From positions 1 to 33,651 of the forward strand of contig JAPKBM010000018.1 of NCBI GenBank assembly GCA_026421205.1: a stretch of 33,651 nt of DNA, in the 5' to 3' direction. Shown one piece after another: positions 15,354-23,070 of the stretch (the first letter of the stretch is position 1; the number at the start of each line of letters is the position of its first letter). The notes beneath the pieces are model-generated. The model made no database searches, was not told the origin of the DNA, and saw only the letters and a list, made by a program, of their open reading frames with translations. The stretch is from Planctomycetota bacterium. Lineage in GTDB: Bacteria; Planctomycetota; UBA1135. The position numbers and the translations under genes were made by a program.

Positions 15354-16814
15354 TTACTCTTTTTCTGGCTCTTCTTCTAAAGAAGGTCCGACATAACCAA
15401 GTGCATTGAGCAAACTCATGGCGTCTGCGTCCAAGGTGATTTCTGTTTGCTTGGCTCTGCTACCAAATCCAAGTTGCCTAAATTTCTTCAGCGAGGAGCG
15501 GAGCTTGGTGTTGATTACAGGAAACCTTGACATCAAATTGATTGTTTCAAGAGGGTCCTCCAAAATATCGTAGAGCTCCCAAGATCCAGCGTCTTGAATG
15601 AACCGCCAGTTCTTATAATTTGCGCCCCAAACATGCGTTTGCCTTGGCCGAAACTTGGCACGGTGTGCGTAAATAATTCGCTCTTCCGCTTGCTTTAATT
15701 CTTCCTTTGGAAGTGGGTCCCTGGCAAGGTACCCGCGCAAGGACTCTCCAGTTCCCTCCTCAGGGGATCCCAGTTCCGCCAAATCCAAAAGCGTCGGCAG
15801 GACATCGTGAATGCCTGCAACCAAAGGCGTATGCTTTGCTTCTATTCCTGGCCCGCGCATCATGAGCAAGATATGGTTCAGCTCATTGTGCATCGAGAAG
15901 CGATGACCCACTTGACCGTGTTCCATAAATTCTTCCCCATGGTCAGAAACAAAAACAAGGATCGTATTCTCATCCCAAGACCACTCCTTAAACAACGTCT
16001 CCAAGTGCTGGTCTAAATAGGACAACTCACTGTCATACCGGGATATGTTGTCTTCATTCTCATCCTCCTTCTCTTCATACCATGGCGCTCGCCCGCGATA
16101 GGGCTTGTGAACATCCATAAAATGGAGGTAAAGAAATGTGGGCGAATTCGTGGTTTGAATTCTTGATTTCCATTGACCCAACATCTCTAAAACCTGGGAC
16201 GCATCCCCATCGTCAATTTGGACAAACTCATCAAATCCACGATGAAACCCAATTTCCGGCCCAATGTTTGGATTTGTGGCGATACCAAATGTCTGGTACC
16301 CCGCTTCCCGGAAATACTCCGGAAGCAACTTCATATCGTCGGAAAATTGATTGATTCGAATAACAGTGCCGTCCTCGCCCGCCTGCCCCTCTTCTTTTTC
16401 GGGCTCTTGCTCGACCTCTAAACCAGGATTCGGCTCACCGGGAAGCCGACCACGCCACGTTACTTTTGGCTTGGCTGTTTCTGGCTTTTTTTCACGACGA
16501 TCATGGGCAAAAAATCCCTCGAGAATTCCGTGCGCGGGCGGGTAATGCCCAGTAAACAACGACGCACACGCTGGCGCTGTCCAAGTGCTTGTGGAATAAG
16601 CATAATCAAAAACCGCAAAGCCTTGAGAAAGTTCGTCCAGGAATGGGCTCGTGTTTTTTTCATACCCGTAGAAACCAAGATGGTCAGGACGCAAGGTATC
16701 CAGCATAATCACCACAACATCCGGGTGTCTCGGGGAAGATGTTGGCTCAGACGAATCTTGGGCGGCCAAAGTACTTGCACACAGAAAAAAGCTAAGAAGA
16801 ATGGATTGCATCAT
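15354..16814 (-). CDS. Exported sulfatase-like (alkaline phosphatase superfamily) protein with Thr in place of the formylglycine Cys
   Basis: A 486-residue protein starting MMQSILLSFFLCASTLAAQ, a signal peptide; the start overlaps the end of ispG by 23 bases. Metal-binding elements of the superfamily are present: VVIMLDTLRPDHLG near residue 39, a nucleophile region STSTWTAPACASLFTGHYPP, and VSDHGEEFMEHGQVGH. The nucleophile position is Thr (about residue 79), whereas sulfatases have CxPSR or SxPxR. Thr is used by lipoteichoic-acid synthase, phosphoethanolamine and phosphoglycerol transferases and phosphodiesterases. A charged, Glu/Lys/Pro-rich insert (about 106-149) interrupts the core. It is therefore probably a phospho- or sulfo-ester hydrolase or transferase of the envelope; substrate unknown. 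A longer reading frame upstream lies wholly inside ispG. Confidence 0.82.
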   Translation of the reverse strand: MMQSILLSFFLCASTLAAQDSSEPTSSPRHPDVVVIMLDTLRPDHLGFYGYEKNTSPFLDELSQGFAVFDYAYSTSTWTAPACASLFTGHYPPAHGILEGFFAHDRREKKPETAKPKVTWRGRLPGEPNPGLEVEQEPEKEEGQAGEDGTVIRINQFSDDMKLLPEYFREAGYQTFGIATNPNIGPEIGFHRGFDEFVQIDDGDASQVLEMLGQWKSRIQTTNSPTFLYLHFMDVHKPYRGRAPWYEEKEDENEDNISRYDSELSYLDQHLETLFKEWSWDENTILVFVSDHGEEFMEHGQVGHRFSMHNELNHILLMMRGPGIEAKHTPLVAGIHDVLPTLLDLAELGSPEEGTGESLRGYLARDPLPKEELKQAEERIIYAHRAKFRPRQTHVWGANYKNWRFIQDAGSWELYDILEDPLETINLMSRFPVINTKLRSSLKKFRQLGFGSRAKQTEITLDADAMSLLNALGYVGPSLEEEPEKE

Positions 16815-17874
16815 GTTCGGATTTCCAGGCAAGAACCTCTTCGTAAAGAGCATCAACCATTTCGCTTTCAGGGACCACGCGAACTTGTTTCCCATTTCGG
16901 TAGAGGATTCCCTTTCCCCCCCCTCCAGCAATACCGATGTCCGCCTCTTGAGCTTCTCCAGGGCCATTCACGACACAACCCAGGACAGCAATTTTTATGG
17001 GCATCGTTTCCCCATCCAACTTTTCCTCTAGCCGAGTCATCAAATCTTCTAAGTCAATTTCGATGCGGCCGCAGGTCGGACAAGAAATAAGTTCGGGGCT
17101 CATGACCCGCGAACCCGTTGCTTTTAAAATATCAAAGGCAACTGGAATTTCTAAAGCCGGATCCCCCGTCAAAGAAACTCGGATGGTGTCGCCGATACCA
17201 TCTAACAACAAGGCACCTAGGCCAGCGGCCGATTTTAAAGACCCATAACCTGGCCGGCCGGCTTCCGTCACACCAAGGTGAAGGGGAACATCATTCTTTG
17301 CAGCAAATAATCGGTTGGCCTTCAGCACAGTCTGTGTGTCCGTTGACTTCAACGAAACAACATAGTTTGTAAAATCCATGGACTCTACCGTGGCACAATG
17401 ACGCTCTGCCGATTCCACCATCGCCTCGGCCGATGGATAGCCGTATTTCTCTAATAAGTCTTTTTCTACGGACCCCGAGTTCACGCCAATACGCAAGGCA
17501 ATTCCAGCGTTTTTGGCCGCCTCCACCACCTCGCGGACCCGTGCTTCACTGCCAATATTCCCCGGATTGATACGCACTTTGTCCACCCCTGCTTCGATGG
17601 AACGCAAAGCTAAGCGGTGTGTGAAATGGATGTCCGCAATGAGCGGAACCGGACATGCAGCTCGAATTTCCGGAAGTGCGTCTGCGGCCTTGTCATGGTT
17701 GACCGTCACGCGCACTAATTCACAGCCCGCCTCCACCAAAGATTCAATTTGCTGAACCGTGGCCGCCACGTCGGCGGTATCCGTGCATGTCATTGACTGC
17801 ACCAAAATGGGGTGCAAGGACCCAACTTGAGCTGTCCCCACCGTAACCGTCCGTGTTTTCCTGCGATTTGTCAT
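16792..17874 (-). CDS. ispG: 4-hydroxy-3-methylbut-2-en-1-yl diphosphate synthase (flavodoxin/ferredoxin)
   Basis: IspG (GcpE) makes HMBPP from MEcPP in the MEP isoprenoid pathway. At 360 residues it is the short two-domain form without the TIM-like insert. The N-terminal barrel begins TRTVTVGTAQVGSLHPILVQ, followed by SMTCTDTADVAATVQQI. The 4Fe-4S ligands are C265, C268, C300 and E307 in ISCPTCGRIEIDL and LGCVVNGPGEAQ. This supports use of the MEP rather than the mevalonate route in this organism. GTAGGA directly abuts the ATG. The sulfatase-like gene is translated from within its 3' end. Confidence 0.95.
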   Translation of the reverse strand: MTNRRKTRTVTVGTAQVGSLHPILVQSMTCTDTADVAATVQQIESLVEAGCELVRVTVNHDKAADALPEIRAACPVPLIADIHFTHRLALRSIEAGVDKVRINPGNIGSEARVREVVEAAKNAGIALRIGVNSGSVEKDLLEKYGYPSAEAMVESAERHCATVESMDFTNYVVSLKSTDTQTVLKANRLFAAKNDVPLHLGVTEAGRPGYGSLKSAAGLGALLLDGIGDTIRVSLTGDPALEIPVAFDILKATGSRVMSPELISCPTCGRIEIDLEDLMTRLEEKLDGETMPIKIAVLGCVVNGPGEAQEADIGIAGGGGKGILYRNGKQVRVVPESEMVDALYEEVLAWKSEHDAIHSS

Positions 17875-17888
17875 TCCTACTTTCTCAT

Positions 17889-17909
17889 ACCCCTTGTGGC
17901 TGGAGGGGT
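17889..17909. repeat. Inverted repeat in the ispG / radical SAM intergenic region
   Basis: ACCCCT-nine bases-AGGGGT is a perfect 6-bp dyad just upstream of ispG (minus) in the 111-base divergent gap. It could be an operator or a leader hairpin of the ispG transcript. Confidence 0.3.
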
Positions 17910-17971
17910 CACCCGTATGAATCAGCCCATGCTACTCCCACCGCCCATTTATTGATTGAAAACCGCCGACG

Positions 17972-17985
17972 TACAATTCGTAGGC
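17972..17985 (+). promoter_or_regulatory. Probable promoter of the radical SAM gene
   Basis: TACAAT (17972-17977) is followed by eight bases and the ATG at 17986. This would give an mRNA that is leaderless or nearly so. The box lies downstream of the alternative in-frame TTG (17956), which argues for the ATG. A good -35 hexamer is not apparent. Confidence 0.4.
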
Positions 17986-18765
17986 ATGCCCATTCCCCTC
18001 CAAGAAGGTTGGCTTTACGGCCCCGTGGATTCCCGTCGGTACGGACGGTCCCTCGGGGTGAACCCTTTGCCGGTGGACCGGAAATTATGCTCTCTGGACT
18101 GCCTTTACTGTCAATACGGCTTTACGCGCACTCAAGAGGTTGCTGGGCGCGCAGAAGTGCCGTCGGCGCAAGAATTAAAGATCGCCTTTCGAGAAGAGTT
18201 TGAGCGACTAGCAAAAGCCGATGACATCCCTGACCGCATCACCGTGGCCGGGAACGGGGAGCCAACACTTCACCCTGATTTCTTCAGTATGAGCCAGTCT
18301 CTAGCCGAAGCGCGGGATGACTTTTTTCCTGGGGCCACCCTCGGGTTACTTTGCAACGGCATGCACCTTCACAAGCCGGACGTTTTAGAGGCCATTCAAA
18401 CTTGGTATGACGAACCCGCTATCAAAATGGAGTGGGGAACCCCAGAATGTTTTGCTTCTCTCTATCAAGTCTCCCCCAAAGGCTATGATCGAGTTTTGGC
18501 AGGACTAGAGGCCTTAGACTCTTTTGTGGTCCAGGCACTTTTTGTGAAAACGCCTGCTGTCGATAATAGTTCAGACTTGGAAGTAGCCGGCTGGCTGAAG
18601 CACTTAGATCACTTCAAAGAAAAAATAAGAAATGTGGAGGTTTATTCCATTGACCGTCCACCCGCCGATGCCGCCAAAGCGGAGATCGTCGGCAAAGAGC
18701 GGCTAGAAGAGATTGCCCAGCAAGCCATGGATCTGGGCTTAAACGTGGAAGTTTTTACGAGATAG
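17986..18765 (+). CDS. Radical SAM protein, COG0731/TYW1-like group
   Basis: A 259-residue protein read from ATG 17986. The start of the domain, YGPVDSRRYGRSLGVNPLPV, followed by the cluster motif CSLDCLYC (CX3CX2C; C35, C39, C42), matches the bacterial COG0731 radical SAM group, annotated by likeness to the wyosine enzyme TYW1. VAGNGEPTLHPDF is the family's GEPTL-type SAM-contact motif. The bacterial group has no settled substrate. The end overlaps the convergent thioesterase by 11 bases. Confidence 0.88.
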   Translation: MPIPLQEGWLYGPVDSRRYGRSLGVNPLPVDRKLCSLDCLYCQYGFTRTQEVAGRAEVPSAQELKIAFREEFERLAKADDIPDRITVAGNGEPTLHPDFFSMSQSLAEARDDFFPGATLGLLCNGMHLHKPDVLEAIQTWYDEPAIKMEWGTPECFASLYQVSPKGYDRVLAGLEALDSFVVQALFVKTPAVDNSSDLEVAGWLKHLDHFKEKIRNVEVYSIDRPPADAAKAEIVGKERLEEIAQQAMDLGLNVEVFTR

Positions 18766-19132
18766 CAACAGGGCGTCTATTCTCATCTACGGCCACATAG
18801 GTCACATCAGCGGACGTAACTTGCACGGACGACCCCGGAACATCTTTGCGCTCCACAATCACATCAACTTCGACCGTGATAGAAGTGTTGCCCACTTTCT
18901 TTACCGAAGCATAAAAAGAAATGATGTCGCCGACGAAAACAGGTTCGTGAAAAACCACTTCATTCATGGCAATCGTTACAAACTGCCGGCTTGGAGCCAA
19001 GCGCTTTGCGGGAACCGCGCCGGCAATGTCGATGTGAGACAAGATGACACCCCCAAAAATGGAGCCCGAAGCATTGGTATCTCTAGGGAGCAATATCGTC
19101 CGCAGGGCTAGTTCACACGTGTCCTTTGTCAT
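18755..19132 (-). CDS. YciA-type acyl-CoA thioesterase (hotdog fold)
   Basis: A 125-residue single hotdog-domain protein that hydrolyses acyl-CoA. LPRDTNASGSIFGGVILSHID carries the family's N-x-x-G-x-x-F/G-G signature with the catalytic Asp in SHID, and VVFHEPVFVGDIISFYA the second signature. Its ATG overlaps the TGA stop of the alpha/beta hydrolase (ATGA), so the two are translationally coupled. Confidence 0.9.
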   Translation of the reverse strand: MTKDTCELALRTILLPRDTNASGSIFGGVILSHIDIAGAVPAKRLAPSRQFVTIAMNEVVFHEPVFVGDIISFYASVKKVGNTSITVEVDVIVERKDVPGSSVQVTSADVTYVAVDENRRPVAIS

Positions 19133-19767
19133 GTACTTATTATGCCAAACTGTTGCAGAGAGTTCTTTGTGAATGCGGAAACATTCGGCAAATGATTCTC
19201 AAAAAAATGGCCTACGCCTTCGAGGATTGTGGGGTTCGGGATTTCATTTTTCGAAAGGTCCACGTACTCGTCCGCAGACCCCACTAAAAACGCCGTGTTC
19301 TTTGGAATCGTACTGTGAGCCGGCCATTCATAAGACGCGTTAGGCCAGGCAACACCCATATAGCCTTGAATGGGAAAGGATTTTTCTAACAGTAAATTCA
19401 ATCCAACCCGACTGCCAAAAGAAAAGCCCCAGATAAAAAGGGGAAGGTCTGGATACTCTGCCCGCAACCACTCCAATGCCGCTGCGGCATCCTCCATTTC
19501 CCCAAACCCCTCATCGTGGCAGCCTTCGGAATCTCCCACACCGCGGAAATCCAGGCGCAGGGCAACACATCCCGCCTCCAATGAGCCAAGTGCCCCATAA
19601 CGCACCACATTGTTCCGACGCGTGCCGCCATGTTGAGGGTGAGGGTGCAAATGCAAAACAACCCCCAATGGTGGCGCTTTGGGCACCTCTAAAGTCGCCA
19701 CCAACTGACCGGCGGGGCCAGAGAGGGTCACCGTTTTCGGTGGATGAGAATTCAAATGTCGAACCAT
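19129..19767 (-). CDS. Alpha/beta hydrolase (COG2945-like)
   Basis: A 212-residue cytoplasmic serine hydrolase. After a strand with HLHPHPQHGGT and LRLDFRGVGDSEG (oxyanion region), the nucleophile elbow is GFSFGS (Ser116), the acid is probably Asp166 in GSADEYVD and the base His187 in GVGHFF. The substrate is unknown; homologues are esterases or lipases of small acyl esters. Start: ATG 19767 (MVRHLNS) is preferred because the family domain begins close after it. An alternative ATG at 19803 adds 12 residues and would overlap the divergent start at 19802. Coupled to the thioesterase, so a joint role in acyl-ester turnover is plausible. Confidence 0.85.
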   Translation of the reverse strand: MVRHLNSHPPKTVTLSGPAGQLVATLEVPKAPPLGVVLHLHPHPQHGGTRRNNVVRYGALGSLEAGCVALRLDFRGVGDSEGCHDEGFGEMEDAAAALEWLRAEYPDLPLFIWGFSFGSRVGLNLLLEKSFPIQGYMGVAWPNASYEWPAHSTIPKNTAFLVGSADEYVDLSKNEIPNPTILEGVGHFFENHLPNVSAFTKNSLQQFGIIST

Positions 19768-19801
19768 GGTTGAGTGAAAGCCTGTGCTCGGGTAGTTTCT
19801 C

Positions 19802-20284
19802 ATGTTCGTGGAACTTGTCGCAACTCTTCTTGTAGATATCCCCTTCAGCGCCGCCTCTTTTCGAGGCGTCCTCTTCGATGTAAGCCAAAGCACCTTCGCT
19901 GGCGCCATTTCCCAGCATGAATTGACGGCGACCCATTCTTTTGGTGATGCAGATGTGGACACCGACGTTCGCGATATCCGCGTCATTGCAAGAAAATCCA
20001 ACACCGCCCCACCTGAAGCCTGTCGGGAATTGAAAAAGGTCGGTTTTCGAGCAGAAACGGTTCTTCGTTTTGAGACTTTCGGCGATTCCCGATCCCGCGA
20101 AGATGCCTGGGCCCTTGTAGAACTTTACGCCGACCTCCTCAAGGGCTGGGTACTCACGGCTTATTTTGATTTTGAATCCGCCGCACAAAGGCTCGGCACC
20201 GAAGAAGGTTTAATGCACTTGCCCGCAACCGGAAAACAAAAAATGGCCCTCATCGCTGCCAACCAACTTCGAGGACTCCGATGA
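19802..20284 (+). CDS. Unknown 160-residue protein coupled to addB
   Basis: I do not recognise a family. The ATG is the first start after an in-frame TAG (19790s), and the reading frame is free of stops to a TGA that overlaps the addB start (ATGA, 20281-20284). Coding is supported by that overlap and by normal codon texture. The sequence mixes beta-prone (VRDIRVIARKS) and helical (EDAWALVELYADLLKGW, SAAQRLGTEEGL) stretches, is soluble and has one Cys. It has no signal peptide. First gene of the addB-addA operon, so it may be an accessory or regulator of end resection; this is position-based inference. Its start codon abuts an alternative start of the divergent hydrolase at a shared CATG. Confidence 0.65.
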   Translation: MFVELVATLLVDIPFSAASFRGVLFDVSQSTFAGAISQHELTATHSFGDADVDTDVRDIRVIARKSNTAPPEACRELKKVGFRAETVLRFETFGDSRSREDAWALVELYADLLKGWVLTAYFDFESAAQRLGTEEGLMHLPATGKQKMALIAANQLRGLR

Positions 20285-23070
20285 GCCCAGCGCCCACGCA
20301 AATCTTTCTTTCCGACCCACGCGCTATTGTGGATCTCACCACAGAATGGCTTTTAGAAAATCGGCTGGAGAAACTCGGGCAAATCTCCATCACGCTTCCC
20401 GGCCGTCGTGCCGCCCGCGCCTTGGAAGAACGCCTTGTCCGGTGCGCGCCCGCCGGTACTCCCATGCCCACCCTTCATACGCTGGGCAGTTTGACCGACG
20501 CCATGGTTCAGCTTCCCCAAGAGTCCGCCTCTTCTTTAGTGCGAACTTTGGCATGGACCTGCGCTCTTCAAGACCTCTCCGCCGACGCCCTCCAACCTTT
20601 GGTCCCCACAGCCCCAGCAAAAGATGACCTCGCGGGTTGGATGTCTTTGGCGCAATGGCTGAAACGCCTTCATGGGGAACTTGCTGCAGAGTGCAAAGAT
20701 TTTTCTTATGTCGTCGGGTCAGGGCACCTTCCTTCAGCAGAAGAAAGCCGGTGGAAAGCCTTATCTCAAGTCCAGAAACTTTACCGAGAAATCCTCCTGC
20801 GCTTAGAGCTTGGAGATTCTCATGAAGCCCGGCTCGTCGCTGCGCGAAATGCGTGCAAGCCTTGGCCGGAAGAAGTCCTCTTGGTAGGGATGGTTGAGAT
20901 GAATGGGCTTCAAAAAGAAATTCTTCGTGCATCGCAAGCAAATTACACGACGCTTATTTTTTCCGAAGAAGCCAAAAAAGATTCTTTTGACGCATGGGGT
21001 TGCCTCATCAAAGGGAAATGGGGGGCGTCGGAAATCCGCGTGGATGTCTCCGAGGAGCAATGGGTAATTTCGGACAAACCAGAACATCAGGCGGATGACA
21101 CCATCACGGCCATGGCTCGCTGGAAAGGGGCTTATGCCCCCGAAGAAATTACCGTCGGTATTTTGGATGACGATGTCACGCCGTATTTGCAGCGACGACT
21201 GCTCAACCACAAGGTTCCTTCGCATGCATCCCAAGGAATTCTCGCCGGTCAAACGCGGCCATTGCGTCTGTTAGAGGCTCTTGCCGACTGGGCCGATGGA
21301 CATCGGTACAGGGACCTCACTTCACTGCTTCGGCATCCGGACTTGACTGCGCTCATGAATGCAGAAAAGGCTCCGGAGATTCTCGATCAGTTTCACAATC
21401 AACATCTCCCCGAACGCATTCAAGGAGATCTTCCTGGAAAAGAGGGGGATCGGAAGGAACTTGAAGAATGGTTGGTTGAGATTGAAAAACTTTTTGGCCT
21501 GGAAAGTACAGACCGCCGTCAGCCGGCTTCTGCTTGGGTGGGCCCTTTGCTCCAAGGCCTGGTGCAGGTTTATGAAAACCAAGAATGGAACCCTAACGTT
21601 CCTCAGGAGCACCGGTTGATTGAGGCCTTCCAGCTGATTCAGCGTGCGGCCCTGGCTATTGAAGAACTTCCACCTTCGCTCGCCGACGCCCTCCCAATGA
21701 CTTTTGCGCAAACGATTCGGCTCTTGCTCAAAGAAATTTCTGCCGAATCCATCCAGGACCGTGCCAAGGAGGAGGCGATTGAATTTGTTGGTTGGTTGGA
21801 ATTACGGCTAGATCCGGCGAAGGCCGTCGTGATTACAGGATTCAACGAAGGAAAGGTGCCGGAGTCTGTCCACGCGGACCCCTTCTTGCCCGATGAATTA
21901 CGAAAGCAACTTGGTCTTCCGGACAATCAAAGTCGATTGGCACGAGATATTTATTCCCTGAAGGCGCTCCTTCACGAAAAAGAATCCGTAACTTTCATTT
22001 CAGGGCGTCGGTCTTCAGAAAACGACCCCCTCTTGCCCAGTCGGCTTTTGTTTTTAGCCGAAGAAAAAGATATCGCAAAAAAAATGCGTCAGTTTCTTGA
22101 GCATTCCGTGGATCTGGCGACCGAAGAATCGAGCAAAGTCGCAACCCACAACGAATTACCAAAGCGCGAGGGTGTGGAGGGGCTCACCACCTATCGGGTC
22201 ACCGACTTTGGTCGCTATCAATACTCTCCTTATGGCTTTTACTTAGAACGAATTTTAGGTTTGAAAACGGTCGAAGACACGGCTCAAGAAATGGATGCGC
22301 TGTTATTTGGCATTGTTGTGCATGATATCCTTGAGAATTTTGGGAAATCACAGTGGAAGGACTCCATGGACACGGAAGAAATTTTCCGCTTCCTGAAAAA
22401 AGACCTTCAAAAGGAAATGGGGCTCCGCTTTGGTTCCTCTCCTCTTCCCGCTGTTCACCTTCAAGAGGCACAGATGCTTGGCCGTCTCCAACGTTTTTCG
22501 GAACTCCAGGCCAAGCACCGAGAAGAAGGTTGGGAAATCCATGCGGTGGAGTGGAAGCCGGAAGGTCGGTCCATGGAAATGACCTTTGAAGACCAAACCA
22601 TTCAGCTGAGTGGCCGCATTGACCGCGTAGATAAACGAGTTGATCAACACGGAAAGACCCAGTTTTTATTGCTGGACTTCAAGTCCGGAGATCAGCCGAA
22701 GCTTGCCAAGAGTGCATTCACTGCAAGAGGTGAGGCGTGGAGGGACTTACAGCTTCCGCTTTACCGCATGATGGGACAATCTCTTTTTGGGGATGCCCTT
22801 CTTGGCTATTGGAATTTACCTAAAAACCCTGACGAGGCTGGATTGTCTCTGGGTGACGACTCTTGGTACACCCCATGGTCTACTGAAGAAGGAGAAATAT
22901 CCGCGATGAAAATTGCGGAAAGCTCTGCCGCCAACCTGATTCGCCGAATTGAGAGCTTTGATTTTTTTGAAGAAGGAGACCAACCTAGAAATCCTATTTT
23001 TGCAGGCATTGCCGGGGTTGGCCTTTTTGGCCCGGAAGACGAAGCGGAAACTGAGGAGGACGGAGCATGA
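20281..23070 (+). CDS. addB: AddB-like ATP-dependent nuclease subunit with PD-(D/E)XK domain
   Basis: A 929-residue protein. AddB pairs with AddA to unwind and resect double-strand breaks for homologous recombination. The N-terminus has ISITLPGRRAARALEERL, the alphaproteobacterial-type AddB start, with no Walker A lysine motif, so this subunit is probably not a motor. VVITGFNEGKVPESVHADPF and LARDIYSLKALLHEK are inactivated-helicase landmarks. The nuclease runs from about residue 636: FGIVVHDILENFG (His ~681), GRIDRVDK (Asp ~779), then LLLDFKSGD (Asp/Lys ~800), an intact DxK set. The cysteines that hold the 4Fe-4S cluster in Bacillus AddB are absent (QYSPYGFYL, and a Cys-free C-terminus). GAGGA five bases before the ATG is a good Shine-Dalgarno. 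The gene is coupled at both ends by ATGA overlaps. Confidence 0.87.
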   Translation: MSPAPTQIFLSDPRAIVDLTTEWLLENRLEKLGQISITLPGRRAARALEERLVRCAPAGTPMPTLHTLGSLTDAMVQLPQESASSLVRTLAWTCALQDLSADALQPLVPTAPAKDDLAGWMSLAQWLKRLHGELAAECKDFSYVVGSGHLPSAEESRWKALSQVQKLYREILLRLELGDSHEARLVAARNACKPWPEEVLLVGMVEMNGLQKEILRASQANYTTLIFSEEAKKDSFDAWGCLIKGKWGASEIRVDVSEEQWVISDKPEHQADDTITAMARWKGAYAPEEITVGILDDDVTPYLQRRLLNHKVPSHASQGILAGQTRPLRLLEALADWADGHRYRDLTSLLRHPDLTALMNAEKAPEILDQFHNQHLPERIQGDLPGKEGDRKELEEWLVEIEKLFGLESTDRRQPASAWVGPLLQGLVQVYENQEWNPNVPQEHRLIEAFQLIQRAALAIEELPPSLADALPMTFAQTIRLLLKEISAESIQDRAKEEAIEFVGWLELRLDPAKAVVITGFNEGKVPESVHADPFLPDELRKQLGLPDNQSRLARDIYSLKALLHEKESVTFISGRRSSENDPLLPSRLLFLAEEKDIAKKMRQFLEHSVDLATEESSKVATHNELPKREGVEGLTTYRVTDFGRYQYSPYGFYLERILGLKTVEDTAQEMDALLFGIVVHDILENFGKSQWKDSMDTEEIFRFLKKDLQKEMGLRFGSSPLPAVHLQEAQMLGRLQRFSELQAKHREEGWEIHAVEWKPEGRSMEMTFEDQTIQLSGRIDRVDKRVDQHGKTQFLLLDFKSGDQPKLAKSAFTARGEAWRDLQLPLYRMMGQSLFGDALLGYWNLPKNPDEAGLSLGDDSWYTPWSTEEGEISAMKIAESSAANLIRRIESFDFFEEGDQPRNPIFAGIAGVGLFGPEDEAETEEDGA

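Noticed and set aside
16815-16967. N-terminal extension of the sulfatase-like protein
   Set aside because: It lies wholly inside ispG in another frame, and the signal peptide begins at the Met at 16814.
17956-17985. TTG start for the radical SAM protein
   Set aside because: A TACAAT box lies downstream of it, and the ATG at 17986 fits the family start better.
20281-23070. recC or rexB in place of addB
   Set aside because: The C-terminal PD-(D/E)XK nuclease is intact (unlike RecC), and the N-terminal LPGRRAARAL pattern fits alphaproteobacterial-type AddB better than RexB.
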